Of a stretch of 64,000 bases of DNA, positions 26,302 to 35,670 are shown piece after piece. The DNA lies in contig JBBRNH010000002.1 in NCBI GenBank assembly GCA_038230415.1, forward strand, positions 62,001 through 126,000, read 5' to 3'. This DNA is from JBBRNH01 sp038230415. Its GTDB lineage: Bacteria; Bacteroidota; Bacteroidia; Cytophagales; Spirosomataceae. Below the pieces are notes generated by a model. The model was given only the letters and a program-made list of their open reading frames with translations, did not search any database and had not been told where the DNA came from. Made by a program: the position numbers and the translations under genes. The first letter of the stretch is position 1. Each line of letters starts with the position of its first letter.

Positions 26302-27234
26302 CTACTGACCGGCACCAATCTGTACGATGATCTTTCCCCGCGTGCGCCCTTGTTTTGACAGCTTGTGTGCGGCACCAATCTCTTCGAGCGGGAACACGTG
26401 GGCAATGTGCGCCTTGAGCTGTCCCGCTACCACGAGCTGACTGATGGCATCAAGCTCATCCCGGTTTGGGCCGGACGAAACCCGCGACACGGTAATGCCA
26501 TCCGTTGCACTTTGCTCAGGAGTTGGGAAGGCAACCGACGTGACCAGTGCGCCCCCCTTTTTCACGCAGGCGAAGGCACGCTCAAACGTGTCTCCACCGA
26601 CCGCATCGAACACCACATCCATTCCGGTGACCACCTCATCAAAGGGTTGCGCGGTGTAATCCACAAAATCGTCGGCCCCCAGTGCCCGCACGAACGCTTC
26701 ATTAGCACCCGACGCCACACCGGTCACGATAGCCCCTTTTGCTTTGGCTAACTGGACGGCCAGCGAGCCTACTCCGCCCGCAGCAGCGGTAATCAATAGG
26801 GTTTGCCCTTCCCTTAATTTTGCCAAGTCAAACATGGCTTGCCAGGCGGTGAGCGCGGCCAGCGGAATGGCGGCTGCGTGGGCGAAATCAATATTGGCGG
26901 GCTTGAGGGCCACTTCATGCGGGCTGGCCAGCACGTATTCGGCATAGCCGCCTGCCTTGACCGTGCCATACACGGCATCGCCCACGCTCAGGCCGGTGAC
27001 CTCTTCGCCCACCATGTCCACAGTTCCGGCAATTTCACTGCCCAGAAAAATGGGCAGGCTCATGCCAAATCGCGCACCGGCTCCATCGCGAATCTTCCAA
27101 TCGACCGGATTCACGCCAGCCGCATAAACCCGGATCAAAATTTGGTCTTTGGCGGGTTGCGGCTTGGCTACCTCAACCACCTGGAGGACGCTCTCGTCGC
27201 CATACTGGTCAATTCTAATTGCTTTCATGGTCAT
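26302..27234 (-). CDS. NADP-dependent oxidoreductase (quinone reductase, MDR superfamily)
   Basis: Zinc-independent medium-chain dehydrogenase, about 310 residues. GroES-like N-terminus (MKAIRIDQYGDESVLQVVEV), nucleotide fold with TAAAGGVGSLAVQLAKAKG, and domain end KLSKQGRTRGKIIVQIG. It would reduce quinones or enones with NADPH in the cytoplasm. The start at 27234 (MTMKAIR) or 27228 (MKAIR) is preferred over a longer leader. The AraC gene follows. Confidence 0.9.
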   Translation of the reverse strand: MTMKAIRIDQYGDESVLQVVEVAKPQPAKDQILIRVYAAGVNPVDWKIRDGAGARFGMSLPIFLGSEIAGTVDMVGEEVTGLSVGDAVYGTVKAGGYAEYVLASPHEVALKPANIDFAHAAAIPLAALTAWQAMFDLAKLREGQTLLITAAAGGVGSLAVQLAKAKGAIVTGVASGANEAFVRALGADDFVDYTAQPFDEVVTGMDVVFDAVGGDTFERAFACVKKGGALVTSVAFPTPEQSATDGITVSRVSSGPNRDELDAISQLVVAGQLKAHIAHVFPLEEIGAAHKLSKQGRTRGKIIVQIGAGQ

Positions 27235-27386
27235 AATATTGATGATGTATCCGGTACAAACAGCACCGGCTAATACCCTGTTAATCGGGTTGTCAGTTTG
27301 TGGATGCAAAATTCGGCAGCCAGTCCTCGCCAGACGTAGCCTATATTACGTTTGTCGTAGTCAAAAGTACACGGCCTGGCGGGTAA

Positions 27387-27777
27387 CTAACCTGGCACCG
27401 GTCGAGACAAGACCGTTTTTGCGTCGCGGTGCGGGAATTCGTCGGAGGCACCTCTTGAGTCGATCATTAGCCAGTCTAAATCAGGTTCCTGCAATTGGTC
27501 GAAAACAGTTTGCCAGACATTGGACTTAGCCCACCGACGAAATCGGCGGTAGGCTGAATTGCAGCCGGGCCGCCGTCGCGGGGCCAAAGCGTTCGGGTAG
27601 ATCGCGCCAAGGTACCCCGCTACGAGCTATCCAGAGTACAGCCGGTTCGCCGGTGCGATTGATAAAGAGTCGATTACCCATCGCCGAGCGGCCCACATCC
27701 CCCGATTTACCAGGCAATAAATGAGCGATTCGTTGCCATTGTTGATCCGTAATCTCATAACGTCGCATGCTACAAAA
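27387..27777 (-). mobile_element. IS5-family transposase remnant
   Basis: The minus strand carries the beginning of an IS5/IS427-type transposase: MRRYEITDQQWQRIAHLLPG and VLWIARSGVPWRDLPERFG, then in another frame AYRRFRRWAKSNVWQTVFDQ and LDWLMIDS. The reading breaks by frame change near 27560 and stops just past the first catalytic aspartate (MIDS). A short in-frame insertion (about 15 bases) is seen near 27645. The DDE second half is absent, so it is inactive. Confidence 0.8.
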
Positions 27778-27966
27778 CTGCAAACCATCTCTATCTCTGC
27801 CTAATTGTCAACACGCCCTAAATTCAAGCGTAGTATCCAGTCAAATAGCCAGACTATCCATTACGCCCAACTCAGAAATACGGATGCCTCAATAAGCTTA
27901 CTGCCACGTTCGAGATAGACCGAAGCGAATAAAATTCGCCATGTTTGTCTTTTCTCTCTTCCCCTC

Positions 27967-28329
27967 ATGCGTCTAAATACTACCGGGTTCCTGGCTCTAT
28001 TTGCCAGTTGTGTTCTGATTACCCCTGCCGTTTCGTTGGCTCAGGCACGCACTGAGGTGAACCCTTTGGCCGAAGTGTACCGCGATGAGAAGAGGCTAAA
28101 CGTAACCATCGTTCGCTACGGCAAACGTGAAGGCAAGCAGGCCCTGGTAGAAATCGCCGATCTGGATCACCCCTGGAATCAGCGCATCTTTTTAACCAGT
28201 GTGCAGGATGTCTCACGCCGGGCGGGTACTGTGGACAATACCTATTCCATTCAGCTTGAGGGCAACCCCTGGGGATTAGTCTTCAAGCTGCTTGACGGGG
28301 GCGGGTTAGTGCCAAATCTCCTCGAATGA
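27967..28329 (+). CDS. Small secreted hypothetical protein
   Basis: 120 residues with a clear signal peptide (FLALFASCVLITPAVSLAQA) and a mature part of about 94 residues rich in charged residues and beta-type sequence (NVTIVRYGKREGKQALVEIAD). No family is recognised. Likely periplasmic or outer-membrane associated. It stands alone, between the IS5 remnant and the HxlR fossil. Confidence 0.7.
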   Translation: MRLNTTGFLALFASCVLITPAVSLAQARTEVNPLAEVYRDEKRLNVTIVRYGKREGKQALVEIADLDHPWNQRIFLTSVQDVSRRAGTVDNTYSIQLEGNPWGLVFKLLDGGGLVPNLLE

Positions 28330-28479
28330 CTTCTCACAGTCATAGAAGGTAGGCTTCTCTTTGAGGGCTTTCAGGTCGTGTATTTTTGCCCGGCTAAGGC
28401 CAGATAATCGGCTTTACTGATGGTCAGAAGGGCTTCTTGGTTCATGCCACAAGCTACGATGACTAAGCGACAATTTGAA

Positions 28480-28509
28480 TTGCACCCTTGGGTAGTCACT
28501 TTACCTTTG
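28480..28509 (+). promoter_or_regulatory. Full-consensus Bacteroidota promoter
   Basis: TTG (28480-28482), 19 bases, then TACCTTTG (28502-28509): the best match to the TTG-N19-TAnnTTTG promoter seen here. It stands 28 bases before the ATG of a broken HxlR gene. Confidence 0.65.
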
Positions 28510-28536
28510 CTATCCATTTCCTTTAGGATAGTGACT

Positions 28537-28912
28537 ATGAGTACGCAAAGCAAGCCCTGTGAATAGGAACCGGAACGCTACCACGAACGGATGTTGGCCC
28601 TGAAAGACGAATTTAAGCACCATGGAGTTATTGAGCGGCAAGTGGAAATTTTGTATCCTCCTCAATTTATACAGTTATGGAACGATGCGGTTCAAGGACT
28701 TACAGCAGACCGCTACGGGCATAAGGCCAAAAGTACTGTCAAAAGAATTGCAGGAATTAGAGGAAAATTGGCTGATTACCCGAACGGTAAATAACACAAA
28801 ACCCGTTACGGTTTCTTACGCACTTACGGGTCATGCTATCGAGACCCAACCCGTCATCAATGCATTGGTTGACTTTGGCTTAACGCATAGAAAGCGGATT
28901 ATGGCCAACTGA
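28537..28912 (+). pseudogene. HxlR-family regulator, broken by stop and frameshift
   Basis: Starting at the ATG at 28537 the frame reads MSTQSKPCE, hits a TAG where a glutamine would fit, and continues EPERYHERMLALKD. After a disturbed stretch near 28615 a different frame gives ELLSGKWKFCILLNL and PKVLSKELQELEENWLITR to a stop at 28912. These are the HxlR winged-helix hallmarks (LSGKWK, KxLSxELxxLE). The intact relative is at 44024-44344. The promoter is still consensus, suggesting recent decay. Confidence 0.75.
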
Positions 28913-28918
28913 TCTTTA

Positions 28919-29839
28919 TCAGTTAAACGATTGCCTGAATGCTACTGGTGAAAAAGTGGTTTTTGTCTTGAAAAATTTACTGAACGACTGCGAATGTTCA
29001 AAGCCTAATTCGTAGGCAATTTCACTCACGGATAAGTTGGTGGATGTCAATTTTTCTTTTGCTGTTTCAATCAGTTTACTGTGGATGTGCTGCTGCGCGT
29101 TTTGCCCGGTCAGCGAACGTAACGTATCGCTCAAATAACTTGGCGACATATTTAGCTGTGCGGCCAGAGATTGAACGGAGGGCAATCCCTGCTCCACTAA
29201 TTTCCTGTTGTTGACCTGCTCGTCTAAAATGGCCTCCAACTGCTGTAGTATATCCCTGTTTACGGCTTTGCGGGTAATAAACTGGCGTTTGTAGAACCGA
29301 TTGGCATACGTTAATAGCAGTTCAATTTGAGCCATGACAACAGCCTGACTGAAATCATCGATCCGGCTGTTCAGCTCCGTTTCGATCAGTTTAAAAATGG
29401 ATATGATCGTTGCTTTTTCCTCTTCTGAAAGATGCAGGGTTTCATTGGCTGAGTAAGAAAAAAAGCCATACTGTTTAACGGTCTTAGCCAGTGGGTAGCC
29501 CAAAAAGAAATCGGGATGAATGAGCAGCGTTAATTCGGAACACACGCTGGCCTCATTATCATTGGGACCAATGACCTGGCCCGGAGAAGCAAACAATAAA
29601 CCGCCATCCTCAAAATCATAATAGCGTTGGCCGTACTTTAATTTGCCACTCAGTTTGGGTTTATAAGCTATTTTATAAAAGCTCAGTACGTGGTTTTGGG
29701 GAGGTATGCCCGGTTCGGCCTGCTCAACTGCCCCATTAACAAGACTTATCAGCGGATGCTTTGGCATAGGTAGGCCAAAGGCCCGGTGAGCATCTGATAA
29801 AGACGCGAATTTGTAGGGAGTATTTTCTGCTTTTTTCAT
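28919..29839 (-). CDS. AraC-family regulator, HPL-subfamily copy 3
   Basis: 306 residues from the ATG at 29839 (MKKAENTPYKFASL). Signature GLPMPKHPLISLVN, sensor motif KYGQRYYDFEDGGLLFASPGQ and AraC domain with LAAQLNMSPSYLSDTLRSLTG and VSEIAYELGFEHSQSFSKFF. The coding sequence is more AT-rich than its neighbours, and the protein is closest to the copy at 45638-46549. It lies 89 bases after an SDR gene on the same strand. Confidence 0.9.
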   Translation of the reverse strand: MKKAENTPYKFASLSDAHRAFGLPMPKHPLISLVNGAVEQAEPGIPPQNHVLSFYKIAYKPKLSGKLKYGQRYYDFEDGGLLFASPGQVIGPNDNEASVCSELTLLIHPDFFLGYPLAKTVKQYGFFSYSANETLHLSEEEKATIISIFKLIETELNSRIDDFSQAVVMAQIELLLTYANRFYKRQFITRKAVNRDILQQLEAILDEQVNNRKLVEQGLPSVQSLAAQLNMSPSYLSDTLRSLTGQNAQQHIHSKLIETAKEKLTSTNLSVSEIAYELGFEHSQSFSKFFKTKTTFSPVAFRQSFN

Positions 29840-29928
29840 CGTTGACCGTTGACGAAATGATAACCGATAACAGTGTTGTATACCGGTTATCATTCTTTTT
29901 TCATTAGGGATCGTTCCTGTTCTCTGCC

Positions 29929-30810
29929 TTACTTTGATCCGCCCTGCGCTGCGTTGGCAACAGATTCCCAGGCTTCCCAGGTTGCCAGTCGTTCGGCATA
30001 CGCGCTACGTACCGATGGCAACGGATGAGTGCCTAAGAACAACCGTAACGGTGGGTGTTCGGCATCAACCACGCTGAAGATAGCCTCCGATGTCGCGCTC
30101 GGATCGCCCCGTTCCATCGCGCCCAGACTACCAAAAAACTGCGCTTTAAAATCGCTGTAAACATCAAGACCGGCGGCAAACTTCAACGACTCAGGGCTAC
30201 CAAACTCGGTGGCGTAGGCACCCGGCTCAATAATGGTTACGTTGATTCCAAACGCCCTGACTTCCATAGCTAAGCTTTCGTGAATAGCCTCGAATGCCCA
30301 TTTCGACGAACAGTAATAGCCAATGACGGGTAATGTCTCATGGCCAAGACTGCTTGACGTACCCAGGATGTGACCGCCCCCCTGTTGGCGCAACAGGGGC
30401 AGAGCCGCCTGAATAACCGCCAGTGCGCCAAAAACGTTGGTGTCGTACATCGCCCGAACCTCGTCTGCATTGGCCTCTTCGATGGTTCCCACCAGTGAAT
30501 AACCGGCATTGTTGAACACGATATCGAGCCTGCCAAAATGAGCATACGCCTGCGTAACGGCAGCCTTCACCTGTTCTGGCTTAGTCACGTCGAGGGCCAG
30601 TGTGAGTACGTTCTCGCCGTACTTTTCGTTGAGGTCAGCGATGCTTGCCAGATTCCGTGCCGTGGCGGCAACTTTGTCGCCCCGCTTTAGCGCGGCTTCG
30701 GTCCAGACGCGGCCAAACCCACGGGAGGCTCCCGTGATGAACCAAACTTTGGTAGTTGCTACCTGAGCGGGCACAGAGCCAGCACTTGACGTTTTCTGTT
30801 GAGATACCAT
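29929..30810 (-). CDS. Short-chain dehydrogenase/reductase
   Basis: Classical SDR, about 293 residues from the ATG at 30810. Cofactor motif TGASRGFG, structural NNAG, catalytic serine in SSSLGHE and active-site YYCSSK. The start at 30810 is favoured because a -7 box lies at 30836-30843 inside the longer frame. Followed by an AraC gene. Substrate unknown. Confidence 0.92.
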   Translation of the reverse strand: MVSQQKTSSAGSVPAQVATTKVWFITGASRGFGRVWTEAALKRGDKVAATARNLASIADLNEKYGENVLTLALDVTKPEQVKAAVTQAYAHFGRLDIVFNNAGYSLVGTIEEANADEVRAMYDTNVFGALAVIQAALPLLRQQGGGHILGTSSSLGHETLPVIGYYCSSKWAFEAIHESLAMEVRAFGINVTIIEPGAYATEFGSPESLKFAAGLDVYSDFKAQFFGSLGAMERGDPSATSEAIFSVVDAEHPPLRLFLGTHPLPSVRSAYAERLATWEAWESVANAAQGGSK

Positions 30811-30835
30811 AATTCTGTTGTTTAATTTAACAGAA

Positions 30836-30843
30836 CAAAGGTC
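30836..30843 (-). promoter_or_regulatory. -7-like box for SDR gene
   Basis: GACCTTTG on the minus strand, 25 bases before the ATG at 30810. It overlaps the last codons of the upstream small secreted protein gene. Confidence 0.4.
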
Positions 30844-31057
30844 AGGGGATATCATTTTTCAGGCGTAGTCTAATTGAGGGTTTTTGTAGTCGAAATGAGA
30901 AAGTCAGCGTCGGGTCAGCGAGTAGGCCAATGCCGGTACCGTCGGTAGATGTGACGGAACTAATCTGGTAGGAGGTGGGGGCCGGGGCGGATGATTGTGC
31001 GTGTAACACGGCTGACATCAGGCTCAAACAGAAAAAGATAATTAAGGACTTTTTCAT
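30842..31057 (-). CDS. Small secreted hypothetical protein
   Basis: 71 residues from the ATG at 31057, with a clear signal peptide (KSLIIFFCLSLMSAVLHAQ) and a mature part of about 50 residues. No family recognised. Its stop codon lies within the promoter of the next gene. It may be the stub of a longer secreted protein truncated when the SDR gene was placed downstream. Confidence 0.5.
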   Translation of the reverse strand: MKKSLIIFFCLSLMSAVLHAQSSAPAPTSYQISSVTSTDGTGIGLLADPTLTFSFRLQKPSIRLRLKNDIP

Positions 31058-31082
31058 AAGTGCGATTGGGTAACGGATGGAT

Positions 31083-31856
31083 TTAGAGCCACAGATTCGC
31101 CCCAACTTTGGCAGTCTGGCTCAAAAGGAAAGCGGGGGCTAACCGGCTCATCACCCGGATGATGGCAGCCGAGCCGGGGTAGATTTCAGGCTCGTTCTTT
31201 TGCAACCCCCTGATGGCGGCATCCACTACTTTATCGGGGGCCATCAGGGCTTTTGGGTCGAAAGCTTCTTCGCCCATAAACTTGTCGTTGAGCGGGGTGC
31301 TAGCTCCCGGTGCCACCAGATCAAACACCCTTACGTTCGTGTTTTTCAACTGCACCCGTAGCGACTTGGTGTAGGATCGTAGCCCGGATTTGCTGGCTCC
31401 GTAGATCGGTGAGATGGGGAACGGGACCAGGGCCAGGCCGGAGGTGACGTTCAGGATGGCCGCCGATGGTTTGGTTTTGAGGTGAGGCAAAAACTGGTGC
31501 ACCATCCGCATCGGCCCCATCAGGTTTATCTCCACCTCACGGGTAAGGTCGGTCAGGTCAATGTCGGGGTCGTGAAGATTGATTTTCCGCATCTCGCCCG
31601 CATTATTAATCAGCACGTTGAGGCCTGGAAACTGCCGGACAACCTGCTCATACAGCCCCTTGATAGCGACCACATCGCTGACATCGCTCTGGAAGGTATG
31701 AATGCCAGGCAGTACTCTTTTGGCTTGGTCGAGTTTGGCCTGGTTGCGTCCCGTAATCAGCACGGTATTGCCCATCTTGAGCAGGCGGGTGGCAAATTCG
31801 TGGCCAAATCCACTGGTGCCACCCGTAATCAGGATGGTGTTGTTGGCGAGTTCCAT
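31083..31856 (-). CDS. Short-chain dehydrogenase (DltE-like)
   Basis: 257 residues from the ATG at 31856 (MELANNTILITGGTSGFGHE). Cofactor motif TGGTSGFG, NNAG, catalytic serine in LNVTSGLA and YGASK. It resembles the DltE-like SDR group common in Bacteroidota. A hydrophobic C-terminal stretch (AAIIRVMSRLAPAFLL) could be a membrane-associated tail. It lies 25 bases before the small secreted gene. Confidence 0.9.
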   Translation of the reverse strand: MELANNTILITGGTSGFGHEFATRLLKMGNTVLITGRNQAKLDQAKRVLPGIHTFQSDVSDVVAIKGLYEQVVRQFPGLNVLINNAGEMRKINLHDPDIDLTDLTREVEINLMGPMRMVHQFLPHLKTKPSAAILNVTSGLALVPFPISPIYGASKSGLRSYTKSLRVQLKNTNVRVFDLVAPGASTPLNDKFMGEEAFDPKALMAPDKVVDAAIRGLQKNEPEIYPGSAAIIRVMSRLAPAFLLSQTAKVGANLWL

Positions 31857-31886
31857 CGTCTTCTTTTGTGATCTATAGTGAGGACA

Positions 31887-31894
31887 CAAAAGTA
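31887..31894 (-). promoter_or_regulatory. -7 box for SDR gene
   Basis: TACTTTTG on the minus strand, an exact TAnnTTTG match, 30 bases before the ATG at 31856. Confidence 0.5.
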
Positions 31895-31960
31895 GAAACC
31901 CGGCCAGAACGCCCCGTTGTAAGCTGCAATCCGTTATTTGTAAAAATCAAATAAGTACAC

Positions 31961-32872
31961 TCAGGCCCGAAACGCAACTGGAAACAAGGTGGTCTGCTTT
32001 TTAAAAAAGTTGGAGAAATGCGCTACCTCCTCAAAGCCCAGACAGTAAGCAATTTGCGAAACAGTCCAGTCGGTTTGTTTCAGCAGAATTTTGGCTTCCT
32101 GCGCAATCCGTTCGTTGATGAAGCCTGTTGTCGTTTTCCCCGTGTTTTCTTTCAGCACCTTATTGAGGTGATTCACGTGAAGGGCCAACCGGTCTGAGTA
32201 ATCGGTGGCGGCCCGCAGAGCTATTTTCTGCCGGGGCGATTCGATGGGGAATTGCCGTTCGAGCAACTCGATGAATAGCGAGCAGATGCGGGCCGAGGCT
32301 GAATGCGTAGGATACAGGGCCGAGTGGGGCTGGAGCTTCTGGCCGTAGTGAATCAGTTCGAGGACGTAGTTTCGGAGCAGATCGTATTTGTAAGCATAGT
32401 TGGAGGAGAGTTCCTTCTGCATCTTTTTGAAGATATAAGTGATCTCCTCCGTCTCATTGTCAGCGAGTTGAAAAACGGGGTAGCCGCCGGGCCTGAAAAT
32501 GGGCAGGTTGTCGAGCACCACCCCGTTTTTGGTGGGCATAAGAAATGCTTCGGTAAACAAACAAAAGTAGCCGCCCTGATTCTCATCCTGCGGGAGCCAG
32601 TGATAGGGGATTTTCGGGGTGCCAAAAAGGAGGCCGTTTTTCTCGATCTCCACCACCTTATCAGCGTATTCGGCCCGGTTGCGCCCACTGATGAGGTTGA
32701 TTTTGTAGTAGGCTCTGCGGTTATAAGTCATCCGGTGCAGCCCCTGCTTGTGGTGAGCCGCGATCAGCTCATTCACGTTGAACACGTTGAAATGCCCGAT
32801 CTCTTTGCTGATGCCTTCGGGTATTAGCGCGGCAGTGTCCTTGTAAAAGTCGTCTAAGGATATGGGTGTCAT
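31961..32872 (-). CDS. AraC-family regulator, DFY-subfamily copy 1
   Basis: 303 residues from the ATG at 32872 (MTPISLDDFYKD). A cupin-like N-terminal half (RAYYKINLISG ... YFCLFTEAFL) is followed by the linker ALRAATDYSDRLALHVNHLNKVL and an AraC domain with TVSQIAYCLGFEEVAHFSNFFKK. Paralogous to 51087-51998. The longer frame to 33082 is rejected because an exact -7 box lies within it at 32897-32904. Probably controls the SDR downstream at 31083. Confidence 0.9.
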   Translation of the reverse strand: MTPISLDDFYKDTAALIPEGISKEIGHFNVFNVNELIAAHHKQGLHRMTYNRRAYYKINLISGRNRAEYADKVVEIEKNGLLFGTPKIPYHWLPQDENQGGYFCLFTEAFLMPTKNGVVLDNLPIFRPGGYPVFQLADNETEEITYIFKKMQKELSSNYAYKYDLLRNYVLELIHYGQKLQPHSALYPTHSASARICSLFIELLERQFPIESPRQKIALRAATDYSDRLALHVNHLNKVLKENTGKTTTGFINERIAQEAKILLKQTDWTVSQIAYCLGFEEVAHFSNFFKKQTTLFPVAFRA

Positions 32873-32896
32873 GCCGTTGCCTGTACTTGTAAAAAT

Positions 32897-32904
32897 CAAA
32901 GGTA
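32897..32904 (-). promoter_or_regulatory. -7 box for AraC gene
   Basis: TACCTTTG on the minus strand, an exact TAnnTTTG match, 24 bases before the chosen ATG. Confidence 0.5.
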
Positions 32905-33118
32905 GAGAGTCAGCCCCATCATTGTTCACCGGCTGCCTTGCCAACCAGACTAAAAAATACGGGTACGTTAGCCGCAAGATAGTTTGTTCCCGTTTCACCA
33001 GCAGCGTGATGCTGTTGGCCGTCCTGGTGGGGGGGGGCGCATTATTGCCTGCCTGCCATTCTTTTCCGTTGCACCAATACATAGATTAGCCGGGTACCTT
33101 CCGTTTTTTCGTCGGCTA

Positions 33119-33997
33119 TTATTCCTTCGGCGATACCACCAACGCGTGGGGCTTTTTTAATCCCATCATCCCGCCCACCAGCGCATCGACCCAGGCATGG
33201 GGAAGCAGGGAAGGCAGTGTCCAGTTCTGGAATTTTCTGGGCGTGAAGGCGTACCGCACTTTCGGACGCGGTACCTCAAAGATCGTGCGGATAAACCCGC
33301 CTACGGATTCGGGCGTTAACGCGTCGCGTTCGGCCCCCTGATTCATGGCTACGAACTTCGCATAGGCGGCTTCGTAAGCAGTGCCTTTGTACAAGTTTCC
33401 ACTAAGCCAGTCTTTAGCCAACATTTTACTGTTGACAGCACCAGGGCCAAGAATGATAACCTTGATACCAAACAGGCGCAGTTCACGGCGCAGGCTGTGG
33501 GAATAACCTTCTACGGCAAATTTGGTGGCCGCGTAGGACGAAAGAAACGGAAGCGCCAGCACCCCACCAATCGAGCTTATATTGATAATGCGCCCCGCGT
33601 GACCCTGTGCGCCCGCGTCGGTGCCGAGCAATGGCAACAGCGTCTTCGTGACGGACATCAGGCCAAACACATTGGTTTCGAACTGAGCGCGTATGTCCTC
33701 CATTGTCTGGAATTCTGCCGGCCCGGTAAATTCGATACCGGCATTATTGATCAGGCCATCCAGCCAGCCATTTTCAGATAGTCTCTTCACATGGCCGGGT
33801 AACGTTGCTACTTGTTGGGGGTGCGTCACGTCGCACACTACGGGGTGCAGGTTTTCGCCCAGTTCACGCTTCAGCCGTTCGGCATCCTCCGGCCTGCGTA
33901 CCGTTGCGATAACGCGATAACCGGCAGCAGTAAATACGTTGGCTGCCCCATAGCCAATGCCGGTACTGGTGCCGGTAATAATGAGTGTCTTTGCCAT
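33119..33997 (-). CDS. Short-chain dehydrogenase/reductase
   Basis: 292 residues, classical SDR. Motifs TGTSTGIG, NNAG, IINISSIGG and YAATK. The tail after residue 230 (RPKVRYAFTPRKFQNWTL) resembles the retinol-dehydrogenase-like SDR group. Single gene on the minus strand, downstream of the kelch protein gene. Confidence 0.92.
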   Translation of the reverse strand: MAKTLIITGTSTGIGYGAANVFTAAGYRVIATVRRPEDAERLKRELGENLHPVVCDVTHPQQVATLPGHVKRLSENGWLDGLINNAGIEFTGPAEFQTMEDIRAQFETNVFGLMSVTKTLLPLLGTDAGAQGHAGRIINISSIGGVLALPFLSSYAATKFAVEGYSHSLRRELRLFGIKVIILGPGAVNSKMLAKDWLSGNLYKGTAYEAAYAKFVAMNQGAERDALTPESVGGFIRTIFEVPRPKVRYAFTPRKFQNWTLPSLLPHAWVDALVGGMMGLKKPHALVVSPKE

Positions 33998-34066
33998 GCT
34001 ATTTTTCCAGTTGAATTACAATGTGACGCTGCATACATTCATGGGCGTAACGCTGGCCATTCCGCC

Positions 34067-35116
34067 TTACTTTATCTGCGTAAGGGCGAGCAGGTCGGTC
34101 AGGGTGCCGCCACCGCAGACGGGGGCACCCCCCACGAAATAGGCCACATCCTTAACCGTTGCCGCGCCAAACGCGTGGCGGCCACGCGGCAGGGGCGTGA
34201 GCGTAGTCCAGCTATCGGTTTTGCTGTTGTAGGCCGTCACGTCGCTGAAAGCGTCACCGCTGGCTGTACACTCGCCACCGGCATAAATAATACGGTCAGT
34301 CAACACGGTGTAGGCCCCGGCAGAGCGGGGAACCGGCAACGGCGCAGCCACGGTCCAGGTCTCGGTTTTGGGATCATAGACATCATGCCGGTCGAGGTTA
34401 TCCGTGAAGTCGGCAACGCGCCCGCCAAAGAGGTGCACCTTGCCGTCGAGCAGCGCAACGCCGACGTGGTCCCGCGTTGGTCCCGGCAGGGGTACACCCG
34501 GTGTCCAGTTGCCCGTGGCCGGATCATAGATTTCGTGGGTCGCCACGGTGCCATACCCGGCAAAAAAGTCCGGGCTTCCCGGTGTCGATATCTTGACCAC
34601 CCTGAGCGAGTTGCGCCCGCCGAAAATGTGAAGCCTGCCATCGACTGCCACTGCTGCCACCGAACCCCGCACGCCCGAAATCGGTGGCAGCGCACGCCAC
34701 TTGTCAGTTGTCGGGTCATAGACAAAGGCCAGGTCATGGGCATCGAAGTGTACCGGGGAGGTAAAACCGCCGATGGCGTAGAGTTTGCCGTCGAGGGAGG
34801 CCACACCCACGTGGCTCAGACCGAACGGCAGGGATGCCCGCTTCTGCCAGGCGTTGGTGGCCGGATCATACATCATGTTCAGCGTGGAGGCATAATTGGG
34901 CGCGTCCTGCCCGTTCTGCTCCGTGCCGCCAATGGTATATACCTTGCCGTCAAGCTCGGCCACACCAACTTCGGCCCTGCCGACGGGAATGGGTGCCCTG
35001 TTGGTCCAGGTTCCCAAGCCGTCTATACCAATCACGTTTTGATGGTCCTGGCAAGAGGTCAATGTCAACGCGACAATGCCCAAAAAGACCAGCTTGATTA
35101 TTATCCTGTTTTTCAT
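34067..35116 (-). CDS. Kelch-repeat lipoprotein (beta-propeller)
   Basis: 349 residues from the ATG at 35116. Lipoprotein signal with lipobox LTSC, then six kelch blades recognised by VAELDGKVYTIGG, VASLDGKLYAIGG, VAVDGRLHIFGG, VALLDGKVHLFGG, RIIYAGG and DVAYFVGG. Such proteins are usually periplasmic or surface-bound and bind ligands or partners; no enzyme signature is visible. It follows the cupin gene on the same strand by 58 bases. Confidence 0.88.
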   Translation of the reverse strand: MKNRIIIKLVFLGIVALTLTSCQDHQNVIGIDGLGTWTNRAPIPVGRAEVGVAELDGKVYTIGGTEQNGQDAPNYASTLNMMYDPATNAWQKRASLPFGLSHVGVASLDGKLYAIGGFTSPVHFDAHDLAFVYDPTTDKWRALPPISGVRGSVAAVAVDGRLHIFGGRNSLRVVKISTPGSPDFFAGYGTVATHEIYDPATGNWTPGVPLPGPTRDHVGVALLDGKVHLFGGRVADFTDNLDRHDVYDPKTETWTVAAPLPVPRSAGAYTVLTDRIIYAGGECTASGDAFSDVTAYNSKTDSWTTLTPLPRGRHAFGAATVKDVAYFVGGAPVCGGGTLTDLLALTQIK

Positions 35117-35174
35117 AATTCGTACGTTTAAGATGCTGAGTAATTGATGGAAAGAATGCAGAAACCCCCGGTTG

Positions 35175-35624
35175 CTAAACAACCTGTTCGGTTGCGTAGT
35201 GGTCCATCACCTTCGCAATCTCCTCGTCGGAGAGTGGTTTGCCGGACGCAACAGTCCGGGCCATATCCCGGAAGAAGTTTATGTAAAAGCCGGGCGTGAA
35301 CGTGGTTACGAACTCAGTGGGTTCATCGAAGGGGTTGGAAAACGTGTGGGGCGTTCCGACGGGGGTTATGGCGTAGCCACCCACCCTGATGTCATGCTCC
35401 GCCCCGTTCATGCCGAACCGCAGGGTGCCTTTCGTAACGAAAAACGTCTCGTCGTGCATATGATGGACGTGCGGTACCAATGGTTTTGTGTGGGGTGGCA
35501 ACGTGTTGAGGGTGGTGGAAAGCCGGTTTTCGGTGGTGCTGCCATCTTCCAGGACGCGCACAACTACGGGACCAAACTGGATTGTTTCGGTTGTCTCCGA
35601 AGCGACGATTTTGATGCTTGACAT
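35175..35624 (-). CDS. Cupin-domain protein
   Basis: 149 residues, single cupin barrel. Metal-binding pattern PHVHHMHDETFFVTKG (three His and Glu) and second motif TPVGTPHTFSNP. The extension after the barrel (GKPLSDEEIAKVMDHYATEQ) is typical of small quercetinase-like cupins. Enzyme or sensor; substrate unknown. Confidence 0.85.
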   Translation of the reverse strand: MSSIKIVASETTETIQFGPVVVRVLEDGSTTENRLSTTLNTLPPHTKPLVPHVHHMHDETFFVTKGTLRFGMNGAEHDIRVGGYAITPVGTPHTFSNPFDEPTEFVTTFTPGFYINFFRDMARTVASGKPLSDEEIAKVMDHYATEQVV

Positions 35625-35670
35625 ACGATTGATTGTTTAGGTGAAAACTGTAAGCGTGTACGTGCGGATT

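Noticed and set aside
28371..28553. Minus-strand frame of 60 codons
   Set aside because: Covers the consensus promoter and start of the HxlR pseudogene on the other strand; no supporting features.
33812..35131. Plus-strand open frame of 439 codons opposite the kelch and SDR genes
   Set aside because: It spans two real genes and their spacer on the other strand; no family features.
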